From: Poronia punctata
Lineage: Eukaryota; Ascomycota; Sordariomycetes; Xylariales; Xylariaceae
Direction: 5' to 3'
DNA: 58,865 bases
NCBI GenBank assembly: GCA_022579005.1
Contig: MU401677.1
Span: 1-58,865 of the forward strand
Shown: piece after piece, positions 13,012 through 23,118 of the stretch
Layout: each line of letters starts with the position of its first letter
How positions within the stretch are numbered: the first letter of the stretch is position 1
Notes under the pieces: model-generated
Databases searched by the model: none
What the model was told of the DNA's origin: nothing
Seen by the model: only the letters and a program-made list of their open reading frames with translations
Translations under genes and position numbers: made by a program

Positions 13012-15325
13012 TTTAAAAACTAGTTAATATTATAGCTTAAGTATTATATAAGCGTATACTTATTTAAAATACTTTTTAATATTTACTTATAAGTAGGTTA
13101 TTTTATTAATAGCTAGTATATTATTTAAAAAATGTTTATAAGTAAAACTTAAATGTTTGCTGCTAATTTAAATTTTTATTATTTTATTAAACTATACTTT
13201 AGCTTTAAGCGCTATATTAGTTATTTGCTTATACTTATATAATACTTATAACTATTATTAATAAAACTTTAATAAAACTTTAAATTTTTTATTAATATAG
13301 TTATAATTAATAAAAAGCTATTTATATAATTTTTAGCGTTTAATAACTTATTTAGCTTTAGCTTACGCTTTTATATATAACTATATATAAAAGTTACTTA
13401 TCTTTTAAATTATATTTATAGCTTATATTTATATTAGTAGCTATAAATAAAATAACTATATTATTTACTTTAATACTTTTTAATAGTTTAGCTATAGCTA
13501 TTATATAACTTTTAATAAAGTATTTATTTTTTATAGCATATATACAAACTTTTTTTAACTGCTATTTATACTTTTTATAAAGTATTTATAATACTTTTTA
13601 GCGCTTACTTTTATTTATATTAAAAATATTTATTATAAGTATATTATTATTAGCGTTTATTATAAAAGTAAAAGCTAAAAAAACTATAGCTATATTTTAT
13701 AACTTAAAAGCTTTTTAAGCTAGCTTATAAGTTTTATAATATAGTTAATATATATAATATAATTATTTATTAAAAGCTTAATACTAACTAATATGCTTAT
13801 AAGCTTATTATTAAATATGCTTTATAAGTACTTAAGCCTTGCTATATTAAGCTATTATATTTTTTAAACTTAGCTATAAATTTTTTAAACTTAAAAAAAA
13901 AGTATTAAAACTTTTTTCAAGCTTTTACTTTAATATATAGCACTTTGCTATTATTTATAAGCAGCGCTTAAAATTATAATAAGTTATTATAAAGTAAATA
14001 AAAAATAAAAAATTAAATATTTTTTTATTTTAGCTTTTTATATATAAAAGCTATTAACTACTTTTAATATAAATAGCTTAAAGCGCTTATAAATAATATA
14101 TTACTATGCTTATATATTGCTAATAAACTTTATATTTTAAGCAATTTTAAATTTTATAAATTACTTTTATAAAGCTTACTAGCTTTAATTTTTATTAAAA
14201 TTTATAAAAAAATAAAAAAAGCTTTTATTAAAAAAAGGTATTTAGTTAAAATAAAGCGCTTTTAAAGCAGCTTTTTACTAGCTTAAAAGCGTTAACTAAA
14301 CAGCTTTTACTTAGTTTTTAATACTTTTAAGCTATATTAATAGTTATTTAGCTAAAGTATTAAAATACTACTTAAAAGCTATGCTTATTTAGTTTAAAGT
14401 AGCTATACTTTTATTAACTTAATTTAATTAAGCTTAAACTATACTTTTAATTAGCTTATGCATATTTTATAAACTTTAGTTTAGCTCCTTAAAATAATTT
14501 ATATTTATAAAAAAAAGCAAAATTCTTTTAAAAAAATATATAAGTAAAAAATATATAATAAAGCTATAACAATAATATACTTATTAATATAGTTTAAATA
14601 AAGTTTATTTTTTAACTAAAAAGAAAATAAAAAAATTAATAAAATGTATATATACTATTTATATATAACTATATAGCTAACTTATTATTTTATTTAAGCA
14701 TATTATATATAGCTTATAAGTATAGTATAAAGTACTAGCTAAAATGTTAGTATAATAACTACTTAAGCTTTTAGCTTATAATAAACGTTTTATTAAAAAT
14801 AAAATTTAAAAATATTTAATTTATTAAAGTTTAAATTTATTATAATAGTTTTTTTTAATTATATAATTATATAATTAAATTTAAAAAGTTAAAATTTAAA
14901 AAATAGTTTTTTAAAAAAGGCTTTAATTTTTTTTAAGCATATATTATTTAAGTTTTATTATAATGCTAATAATAAGTTAGTTTTGTTTTTAAGTATTTAA
15001 AGTAAAAATATTATATTACTATTTTAATTATTTAGTTTTTTATTTTAAAGCTTTATTAGTTTATAAATAATAAGTTATTAATATTAAAAGTTTTATATAA
15101 AGTATTTATTATAAATATAAATATATTTTAATAACTTTTAAATTTAATATTATAATAATTAAATTAATATATTTATTATATTTTAATAATAATAATAAGT
15201 AAATAAAACTTTTAATTATTAAAACTTAATAATATATTTAAAATATATATTTATATTATTATAACCTATAAAAATTTACTTTTTTATTATAAAGTTTTTT
15301 TATATTAAATAAGTAAGTAAAAACC
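13012..15325. other. AT-rich region, no gene
   Basis: No gene is visible. The sequence is strongly AT-rich with stops in every frame. G+C begins to rise only after about 15330, where the left border of the gene island starts. Confidence 0.6.
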
Positions 15326-15440
15326 TTTTATAAACACACTTTTTCTTTTATAATAGTCTTTACTTTAGCCGTACCTATTTTACTTTATAAGCATTACATT
15401 AATTCTAGTCTTCTTATAACCTGCTAGTTTTAACATATAG
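15326..15440 (+). repeat. Dispersed repeat at the left border of the gene island
   Basis: About 110 bp (starting near CTTTTATAAA and including ACTTTTTCTTTTATA) matches the reverse complement of about 52815-52930. Most differences are C/T or G/A, and the copy beside the gene keeps more C and G (for example AGCCGTACC against AGCTATATC). It is therefore a less-mutated copy of a repeat that is fully degraded elsewhere. Confidence 0.75.
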
Positions 15441-15735
15441 TCTACTTATCCTTGCAACCAGCAGATCTACAGCGGTACATTTTAGGCTAACAGGGGCCTG
15501 CTCTGTCTGCACTTAACGCAAGCTGTCTTGTAGATGTGGCTATCCCTCCTAGACTAGGGGAATTTGTACGTAGGGGTCGCCTGCATTAGTCTGGTGGTCG
15601 TTGGCATCCTTGTTGTGTGTACCACCTTGTCCAAATTACGTGGTGTTTGCTACGAATGGTAGCTTGGAACAACCTACATCCTCGCACGTGCTTAGACAAA
15701 GGAGCAGGGGTCCTGTAATGTATAGCTCGCCCAGT
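15441..15735 (-). other. 3' flank of the RNA-binding-protein gene
   Basis: GC-balanced sequence of about 295 bp between the stop codon and the repeat border. It should contain the 3' UTR and polyadenylation site. No clear AATAAA signal was seen, and none is required in fungi. No other gene is apparent. Confidence 0.5.
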
Positions 15736-18326
15736 TTACCACTCACCCGCCTCGTAATCCATGTCCCCCTGATCCAGATCCCGACCGCTATCTACCTCAC
15801 CTTCCTCGAGCATGCTATCGGCGTCGTCCATGCCGTTGTTCAACCCTTCTTTGGTACTATGCTCGTATGTATTATCACCCAAGACGGCGGCACCGCCAGT
15901 GGCGGCTGACACTCCCGGCACTATCGTCGCCCATTTCGGCTCGATCTTTCCCTTGATGCCCGGAAGGGAGTTGCCGGATGAAACACCAAACATGAACTTC
16001 TCTGCAGTCTTTCGGTCTTTGAACGTCACATGGGCCGCTTCTGACGTAGCATGCACGTCTTTGAACTCGCCGACGCTCTGTAGGACAGAGGGACTAGTTA
16101 GCCGGTGCTTCGACCAGAGAGCACGCGTTGGACTTACAAAGAGGTATTGACGAAGGGCTTCGTCATTCTCCGGAAGCGTAAAATCGACGCCAGACAATCC
16201 TACCACCTTCGGCCGATTATCTAGCGAGTACGCAGCATACGCAGCGTGTCTCGCCTCGACAGTGGACCCCCCGCCTCTGTACCGATAACCCCCACTAGTG
16301 GCTCTCGGCGCGAACGTGCCACGCCCACGATAGCCCCTACCACGGCTCCCCCCGCGTGGGACCCACGATAATATGCCGTCAGGGTTTTCTTCGGGATCGA
16401 TACCGAGCAGGTTAGCTTCTTTTTCTAGTGCGGCAAGTTGGGCCCTAAGCGCCTCTGTCTGTGAAGTCGAAGGCTGATCGTTGCTCCCACCAGGAACGTC
16501 TGACGCGGATAATGACCGTTCTTTGGTGTCGTTCCCTGCAAGTTTGGCTTGGAGTTGGCGCTTCGCCTCCTCCTGCTGCTCGCGGAGCTCCTTCTGTCGT
16601 GCCTCTAATTCTTTGCGAGCTTGCTCGATCTCTTGCCGCTTCTTTGTCTTCTCTTCGTGTAATTTTTGGGCCTCCATTACCTTCCGGTAGAACTCGTCTA
16701 GATCGAATTCCGGCTCGGCAGTGGAAGACTTACTAGAATGACCAGGGCCATCTGGATAGCCTTTGTTCGTCTTGCTTGTATGTTTCTCGTCAAGTGCAGG
16801 TCCCTCGACACCATCGTCTCGGTGCCAAAAGACCTTTACAAATCTATTTTCAAAGATAACCTTTGGCGAGCTCCAAGCGGCATGCGCTGCATCCCAGGCG
16901 TCGAACTTCACCAACGCTACTCGGTTGTGCTTTTGTATCGTCACATCCATCACGTTACCGAACTGGGAAAAATAACCACGCACGTGGTCGGCGGTGAGAT
17001 ACTCGTCGGGAATGTTCTGTACCACAATAGTCGTCTTGGTTTTGTCATGACAAGGACCATTGAGCGTGAAGAGGGCACGGCCTCTCGGCTTCCTCGGCTT
17101 CTTCGGGTCTTGACGAGCTGCAGACGCATGTGCCGGATAACTAGGATCATCGAAGCGCGACATTTCTGGCAGAGCCAAGCCGAAAGGGGGGAGAGGCAAC
17201 GAGGCATTGGTAGGGTCATATTCTAACAAGGTGTTAGTATCCATGAAGACAACATATGTATGAACTTTGAACCAGGGTGGTCGGTGGCTCGGAACGATAA
17301 TCTGCCTTACCATCAACAGTTCTGGATCCGGCGGACGGGTCGTATGAGGGCAAAGCCCTGTGCTCAAAGTTGCAATTGTTGCCCCGGGAGCAGAACCCTT
17401 TCGAATCGTAGTTCCTACAGCGTTGTTTTCTACCACGGGACGGCAGTGCTGCAGCGCCAGAAAAGGCAGGCTTTGGGACTTCGACGGTAGATGGAAGTAA
17501 TGACTGCAGGAATTGAAAGTTTTCGATAAAACTGTTGGCATCAATGGGAAGTGGCGTGCCTCCATATGGCAAAAGCCCGGGAGGCCCGGTGAACGGGACC
17601 AAAGCAGGTCCAGGCCCAGGTCCTTGATGACCCCTCGGTCTGTATGGATCTTCATGGCGCCAGCTACGCTGACCGAAGTTTCCGCCGCGGCGTGCCTGTT
17701 TGTGCGGTTGGGAATACGGTGCTCGACTCGTTAGGATGATGTCTACGTCTTCATTATGATCGCTGTGAGATCGCTTTCGTGAGCCATCTTGTGCTTGCGC
17801 CTGTGTAGGTGTCCGATGTACGCTGGAAGAGTGAATAGGGTGTGTGAGTGGGAGGGGCGCAGGATAAGCCGGCGTAAGTATCTGAGGCCGGGATGCAAAT
17901 TTTGACTGGGCTGTCGCTGGATATTGCCTTTGTCGTACAGGTGGAGGCGCGACGCCGGGCAGATAAGCTTTATGCTTGACTACCTGCAAGACGTCGTCGG
18001 TGAAAGCAGCAGCATCTATGAACCCGTTAGTACAGACAAATGCCCAGGCCAATTCACGATCTATATTTGTAATGAGTTCGTACCCTCTCGGAGGAAGTCC
18101 GGGATCTCCGCCTCGAAGAGATTCCGGATAGTCCTGACATCGCCGTCATGTTTGAGGAGTGCAAGCACATAATCTGCAAGAACATCCGCATCGGCGTCTG
18201 AACTACGCGAAACCACAAGTCAGTAAGAAAGTAATATTGCCTTGGGTTCAACAATTCCTACTTGTTCTCTAGGCGCTTGACAATCCAAGCCTTAACCAGA
18301 GGCGTATCGTCCTCGGGAAACAACAT
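15736..18326 (-). CDS. RBM26/27-type RNA-binding protein (PWI-like, CCCH zinc finger, two RRMs)
   Basis: Five exons join into a 771-aa protein: 18326-18262, 18202-18084, 18015-17311, 17222-16138, 16077-15736. All introns are GT-AG with branch-like TACTGAC, TACTAAC, TACTAAC and GCTAAC. Residues 1-85 match the PWI-like N-terminus of RBM26/27 (DADADVLADYVLALLK; ending KAYLPG). A C-X8-C-X5-C-X3-H finger uses C261, C270, C276 and H280. RRM1 is about 360-432 (RNP2-like IVVQNIP, RNP1-like RVALVKF, no aromatic). Coiled coil spans about 477-525, an RGG-like patch 586-615, RRM2 about 632-708, then an acidic tail ending EAGEW. Low-complexity Pro/Gln/Arg fills 86-250. Family knowledge: human RBM26/27 act with PAXT/exosome factors, and S. 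pombe Rmn1 belongs to the MTREC nuclear RNA-decay assembly. The same nuclear role is inferred here. The start has A at -3 and opens the PWI-like domain. No RIP damage is seen. Confidence 0.93.
16078..16137 (-). other. Intron 4 (60 nt, stop-free and in frame)
   Basis: GTAAGT donor, GGCTAACT branch region and CTACAG acceptor in phase 0. It lies inside RRM2 between LRQYLF and SVGEFK, which are contiguous in the family. Its length is a multiple of three and it has no stop, so an unspliced message would encode 20 extra residues (starting VSPTRALW) in RRM2. Confidence 0.88.
17223..17310 (-). other. Intron 3 (88 nt)
   Basis: GTAAGG donor, GATACTAAC branch point and TTGTTAG acceptor. It joins the segment after the CCCH finger (SRTVD) to EYDPTNASLP, the linker that precedes RRM1 in this family. 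Confidence 0.9.
18016..18083 (-). other. Intron 2 (68 nt)
   Basis: GTACGA donor, consensus TACTAAC branch point and TCATAG acceptor. Splicing joins DFLRE to DAAAFTDD, restoring the PWI-like domain. The unspliced frame stops after a few codons. Confidence 0.9.
18203..18261 (-). other. Intron 1 (59 nt)
   Basis: GTAGGA donor, TTACTGACTT branch region, GCGTAG acceptor. Removing it joins LEN to SDADAD within the PWI-like domain; reading through meets an in-frame stop at once. Confidence 0.88.
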
Positions 18327-18840
18327 GCTTGTTTTCGTCCGGCTATCGGGTTGCTGTTGCGCCTGGTGGGCGTGGGTCGTGATGTATGTTGATGTTCTGT
18401 AGTTCGTATTGGAGAAAGGCAGTCCCCTTCCCTTGTTTCTTCCGTCCTGCAGTCTAGAAGAAAGCCTCTTCCCCCCAGCAATCCTTTACTTTTCCTTTGC
18501 GCCGTTTATCATGCTCATAACACTTGGTGGGCGGCAACAGACGAAACCTCAATGGTGGAAACGTATTTTCTGAGAAGGCGAGTGGTGGATATAACAGATC
18601 TCTAAATATCCTACCCTAATCGCGAAGAGACAAATGCCCGAGTTTACGAGGGAGATGGTGTTCCTGTTTTGTCTGCCATGACCATGACCACTTTGCTATA
18701 TCGTTCCTATTTTCTATGGGAGAAAATGCGTCCAAAAGTAGTTAGAGGATTTCCTATTTCGGACAGAAAATGGCCAATGCCAAGACATTTCGATTTCTAT
18801 AGGGAGGTTTTCTTGGCATTGGGCACTGGCGAGGACTACC
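18327..18840 (-). promoter_or_regulatory. 5' flank / promoter region of the RNA-binding-protein gene
   Basis: About 510 bp of GC-balanced, non-repetitive sequence separates the start codon from the minisatellite. On the minus strand a CCAAT sequence lies about 85 nt upstream of the ATG, and purine-rich tracts (GGAAGAAACAAGGGAAGGGG) lie just beyond; they may belong to the leader. No convincing TATA box was found. No upstream ATG occurs in the last ~150 nt before the start. The transcription start cannot be placed. Confidence 0.5.
18772..18824. repeat. Inverted repeat upstream of the gene
   Basis: Arms GGCCAATGCCAAGA (18772-18785) and TCTTGGCATTGGGC (18811-18824) are complementary at 13 of 14 positions with a 25-nt spacer. 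It could be a small transposon end or a regulatory hairpin. It sits just outside the minisatellite edge. Confidence 0.7.
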
Positions 18841-18900
18841 TAGCCACACCACTTGGAATTAGCCACAACATAGCCACACCACTTGGAATTAGCCACAACA
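18841..18900 (+). repeat. Perfect 30-bp tandem duplication
   Basis: Two identical 30-bp units (starting TAGCCACACCACTTGGAATT) run head to tail, followed by a partial third (TAGCCACAAGG). They mark the gene-proximal start of the tandem array and show no RIP-type differences. Confidence 0.95.
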
Positions 18901-18910
18901 TAGCCACAAG

Positions 18911-19745
18911 GTCAGGTCAGCTAAGGTAAGGTCCATGACCTTTAGAATTCACCTGCCATGGCCATGACCTTTGGAATGACCTGAATTAGCCATGACCATT
19001 ACCTTTCGACTTCACCTGCCATGGCCATTACCTTTGGAATTGACCTGCCATGACCATGACCTTTCGAATTGACCTGCCATGGCCATTACCTTTGGAATTG
19101 ACCTGCCATGACCATGACCTTTCGAATTGACCTGCGGAAGCCATGACCTTTGGAATTCACCTGCCATGACCATGACCTTTCGAATTGACCTGCCATGGCC
19201 ATGACCTTTCGAATCGACCTGAATTAGCCATGACCATTACCTTTCGAATTGACCTGGCAGAGCCATAGCCTTTGGAAATGACCTGAATTAGCCATAACCA
19301 TTACCTTTCGAATGACCTGCTATAGCTATGACCTTTTAAAATGACCTACATTAGCCATAGGTATAACCTTTTAAAATGACCTACATTAGCTATAACCGTT
19401 ACCTTTTAAATTAACCTATATTAGCTATAACTATTACCTTTTAAAATAACCTGCTATAGCTATAACCTTTTAAATTTACTTAGCAAAGCTATAGCCTTTT
19501 AAATAATATAAATTAGCTATAACTATTACTTTTAAAATTTACTTAATAAAGCTATAGCCTTTAAAAATAACCTATTATAACTATAACTTTTTAAAATAAC
19601 TTATTATAGCTAGAACTTTTTAAATTTACTTATTAAAGCTATAACTTTAACTTTTTAAATTTATTTACTATTATTATAACTTTTAAAAATAGCTTATTAT
19701 AGCTATAACTTTTAAAATTTATTTATTATAGCTATAATTTTTTAA
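18911..19745 (+). repeat. Minisatellite array, plus orientation, with a RIP gradient
   Basis: Units of about 29 bp follow the pattern GACCTGCCATG(G/A)CCAT(T/G)ACC then TTT(G/C)GAATT, sometimes alternating as a 58-bp pair. Up to about 19300 the units are nearly unmutated. From 19310 to 19500, GACC becomes AACC, GCCATG becomes GCTATA and GGAATT becomes AAAATT. After 19600 nearly every mutable base has changed. Unit register stays recognisable throughout. Confidence 0.9.
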
Positions 19746-19759
19746 AATAATATATTATT

Positions 19760-22200
19760 TATAGCTATAAAAAGTAATTATAATAGCTATAACTATAAAA
19801 ATATATTTTAAAAGTTATAATTAAAAAAAGTAAATAAAAAAGTAAATATAAGTAATCTTAAAACTTAAAAGTTAAAAAAAGTAATTAAAAAGTTATAGCT
19901 AAAAGCTAAAAGTATTAAATTAAGTTATTTTTAAAGCTAAAAGCTAAAAAGATAGCTAAAAAAGTTATAGCTAAAAAAAGTAAATAAAAAAGCTAAGTTA
20001 AATAATTTTTAAAGTTAAAAATTAAAAAGTTTAAATTTAAAGCTATAGCTATAAGCTAAAAAAGTAAAGTTTAAAGCTATAAATAAAAATATTAAAATTT
20101 AAAGCTTAAAATAAAAAAGCTTAAATTAAGTTATTTTTAAAGCTAAAAGTTAAAAAAGTAATTAAAAAGTTTATAGCTAAAAGTAATAAAAAGTTATAGC
20201 TAAAAAGTTAAAATTTAAGGCTATAGCTATAAAAAGTTATTTTTAAAGCTATATAAAGTTAAGTTAAGTAATGTTTAAAGCTAAAAGCTAAAAAGTTTTT
20301 ATAAAGGTTATAGCTAAAAAAAGTAAATAAAATAGCTAGGTTAAGTAATTTTTAAAATTAAAAGCTAAAAAGTTAAAATTTAAAGCTATAGCTATAAAAG
20401 GTAATTAAAAAAGTTATAGCTATAAAGGTTAAATTTTAAAGTTATAGCTAAAAAAGGTAGTTAAAAAAGTAATAGCTATAAAAAGTAATTAAAATAGTTA
20501 TAGCTAAAAAAGTAAATAAAAAAACTAAGTTAAATAATTTTTAAAGTTAAAAGTTAAAAACTTTAAATATAAGCTATAGCTATAAGCTAAAAAAGTTAAG
20601 TTAAATAATTTTTAAAGCTATAACTTAAAAAAATAAATTTTTAAGCTATAAAGTAATAAAGTTAGCTAAGGTAATTTTTAAAACTAAGCTTATAAAAAGT
20701 AATTAAAAAAGTTATAATTAAAAAAAAGTTAAAAGCTAAAAAAGTTATATTAAAGCTATAATTAAAAGTATTAAAAGTTAAAGCTATAGCTAAAAAAATA
20801 GTAACTAAAAAGGTTATAGCTATAAAAAATAACTTTTAAAGCTAAAAGTTAAAAGAGCTAAGCTAAATTATTTTTAAACTTATAACTAAAAAAAGTAAAT
20901 TTTAATACTAAAAGCTAAAAAGATAATTAAAAGGTTATAACTAAAAAAAAGTAGCTAAAAAGGTTATTGCTAAAAAAGTTATTTTTAAAGCTATTAATAA
21001 AAAAGTTAAAAAATTAAATTTAAAGTAATAAAAAGTTAAGTTAAGTAATTTTAAAGCTAAAAGCTAAATAGATTAAATTTAAAGCTATAGCTAGAAAAAA
21101 TAGTTAAAAACGTTATAGCAATAGTAGGTAAAATTTAAAGCTATAGCTAAAAAAAAGTAACTAAAAGTGTTATAATTATAAAAAGTAAATAAAAAAGCTA
21201 AATTAAGTAATTTTTAAAGTTAAAAGTTAATAAGTTTAAATTTAAAGCTATAGCTATAAGCTAAAAGGTTAAGATTTAAAGTTATAGCTAAAAAAGGTAG
21301 TTAAAAAAGCAATAGTTATAAAAAGTAAAATTTAAAGCTATAGCTAAAGTAGTTAAATTTTAAAGCTAAAAGTTAAAAGGTTTAAATTATAGCTATAAAA
21401 AGTTAAGTTAAGTAATTTTTAAAACTATAGCTAAAAAGTATTAAAATTTAAAGCTATAACTAAAAGTATTAAAATTTAAAGCTAAAAGCTAGAAGGTTTA
21501 AGTTAAATTATTTTTAAAGCTATAACTAAAAATAAAAAAATTTAAAGTTATAGCTATATAAAGTTAAATTAAATAATTTTTAAAATCAAAGGTTAAAAAG
21601 TTTAAATTTAAAGCTATAACTATAAGCTAAAAAGATAAAATTTAAAGCTATAGTTAAAAAAAGTAACTAAAAACATTATAGCTATAAAAAGTTAAGTTAA
21701 GTAATTTTTAAAGCTATAGCTAAAAAGTATTAAAATTTAAAGCTATATAAAGTTAAGTTAAATAAGTTTTAAAGCTATAATTAAAAAAAGTAAATTTTAA
21801 AGTTAAAAGTTTAAAAAAGTAAAAATTTAAAGCTATAAAAGGTTAAGTTAGGTTGTTTTTAAAGCTATAATTAAAAAAAGTATTTAAAAAGGTTATAGCT
21901 AAAAAAGTTTAAATTTAAAGCTATTATTAAAAAAGTTAAAATTTAAAGCTATAGCTAAAAAAGGTAAAATTTAAAGCTAAGAGCTAAAAGGTCTAGGTTA
22001 AGTTATTTTTAAAGCTATAACTAAAAGTATTAAAATTTAAAGCTATAAAAGGTTAAGTTAAGTAATTTTTAAAGCTATAATTAAAATAATATAGTTAAAA
22101 AGGTTATAGCTATAAAAAGTAAAATTTAAAGTTATAGCTAAAAATAGTTAAATTAAAAGTTATAGCTAAAAAAAAGTAAATAAAAAAGTAAAAAAATGTT
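19760..22200 (-). repeat. Minisatellite array, reversed orientation, fully degraded
   Basis: Monotonous units of 28-30 bp of the type AATTTAAAGCTATAGCTA plus AAAAAGTAA look like the reverse complement of the degraded plus-orientation units, with longer composites containing GCTAAGTTAAGTAATTTTT. No coding potential. The switch from plus to reversed units occurs around 19740-19765. Confidence 0.75.
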
Positions 22201-22450
22201 ATAGCTAGCTTATATCTTATAAACTTTAGTTTAATTATACTTTTAAAGCTTTTAGTTTTTTATATAAAAAAATGCTTTTAAAAGTAGTTAAATAATTTTC
22301 TTTTTTAAATAAAAAATATTTATTATTAAAATATTTTTATTTTTATAAAAAAGTTTTTTTAGCAATAAGCATTATTAATAACTACTTAGCTATATTATTT
22401 AAAATTAGCTATAATATAGCTATAAAGTTAAGTTAATTAAAGTAAAGTAT
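22201..22450. other. Spacer between satellite blocks
   Basis: About 250 bp without satellite units, AT-rich, no open frame. It separates the reversed array from the next plus-orientation array. Its origin is not recognised. Confidence 0.5.
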
Positions 22451-22877
22451 ATAACTTTTAAAATTTACTTATTATAGCTATAGCTTTTTAAAATAACTTA
22501 TTATAGTTATAACTTTTAAAATTTACTTAGCAAAGCTATAACTTTTTAAATAATATAAATTAAATATAATTATTATCTTTTAAATTTACTTAGTAAAGCT
22601 ATAGCCTTTAAAAATAACTTATTAAGGCTATAGCTTTTTAAATAATTTAAATTAACTATAACTATTACTTTTTAAATTTACTTAGTAAAGCTATAGCTTT
22701 TAAAAATAAACTACTATAACTATAACTTTTTAAAATAATATATATTAGCTATAATTATTAACTTTAAATTTACTTACTATAGTTATAACTTTTTAAAATA
22801 ACTTAAATTAAATATAACTATTACTTTTAAATTTACTTACTATAGCTATTACTTTTAAATTTACTTGCTATAACTAT
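22451..22877 (+). repeat. Minisatellite array, plus orientation, second block
   Basis: Degraded units (ACTTACTATAGCTATAACTT and variants, with TTTTAAAATTT) in the same orientation as 18911-19745. The block continues across the inserted gypsy element: joining 22877 to 29540 restores an uninterrupted unit, so the retrotransposon landed in a pre-existing array. Confidence 0.85.
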
Positions 22878-23118
22878 AGTTATAAATTAGTTAATAGCAA
22901 TATAGCTAACTAAATAGCTTATAGCTATTATTTTTTTTAAATAGTAAATATAAAGCCTATACTTATAAACAGCTGCAGCTTTACTATTTAGTACATATAT
23001 AGGCTTACACCTTTAATAAAAACTTAAAGGCTTTTTTTTTTTTTTTTACTTTAAGATTTTTAGTAATAAATTAAGTTATTTTTTAAAGCCTTGCTTTTTT
23101 TATAACTTATTTATAACA
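22878..23118 (+). repeat. 5' LTR of gypsy copy 1
   Basis: 241 bp beginning AGTTATAAATTAG and ending ACTTATTTATAACA. Differences from the 3' LTR seen by eye are transitions (for example CTGCAG against CTATAG, GCTTACACC against GCTTATACC), plus length change in the poly-T run. Confidence 0.88.

Noticed and set aside
15731..15755. GTGAGT near the end of the gene as a fifth intron donor
   Set aside because: The GEW end followed by TAA after an acidic tail is a plausible family end; no branch point or convincing acceptor follows at normal distance.
15601..17226. Several plus-strand open frames of 69-162 codons opposite the gene
   Set aside because: They are shadows of the GC-balanced minus-strand exons; no domain, and they cross its introns and exons without splice support.
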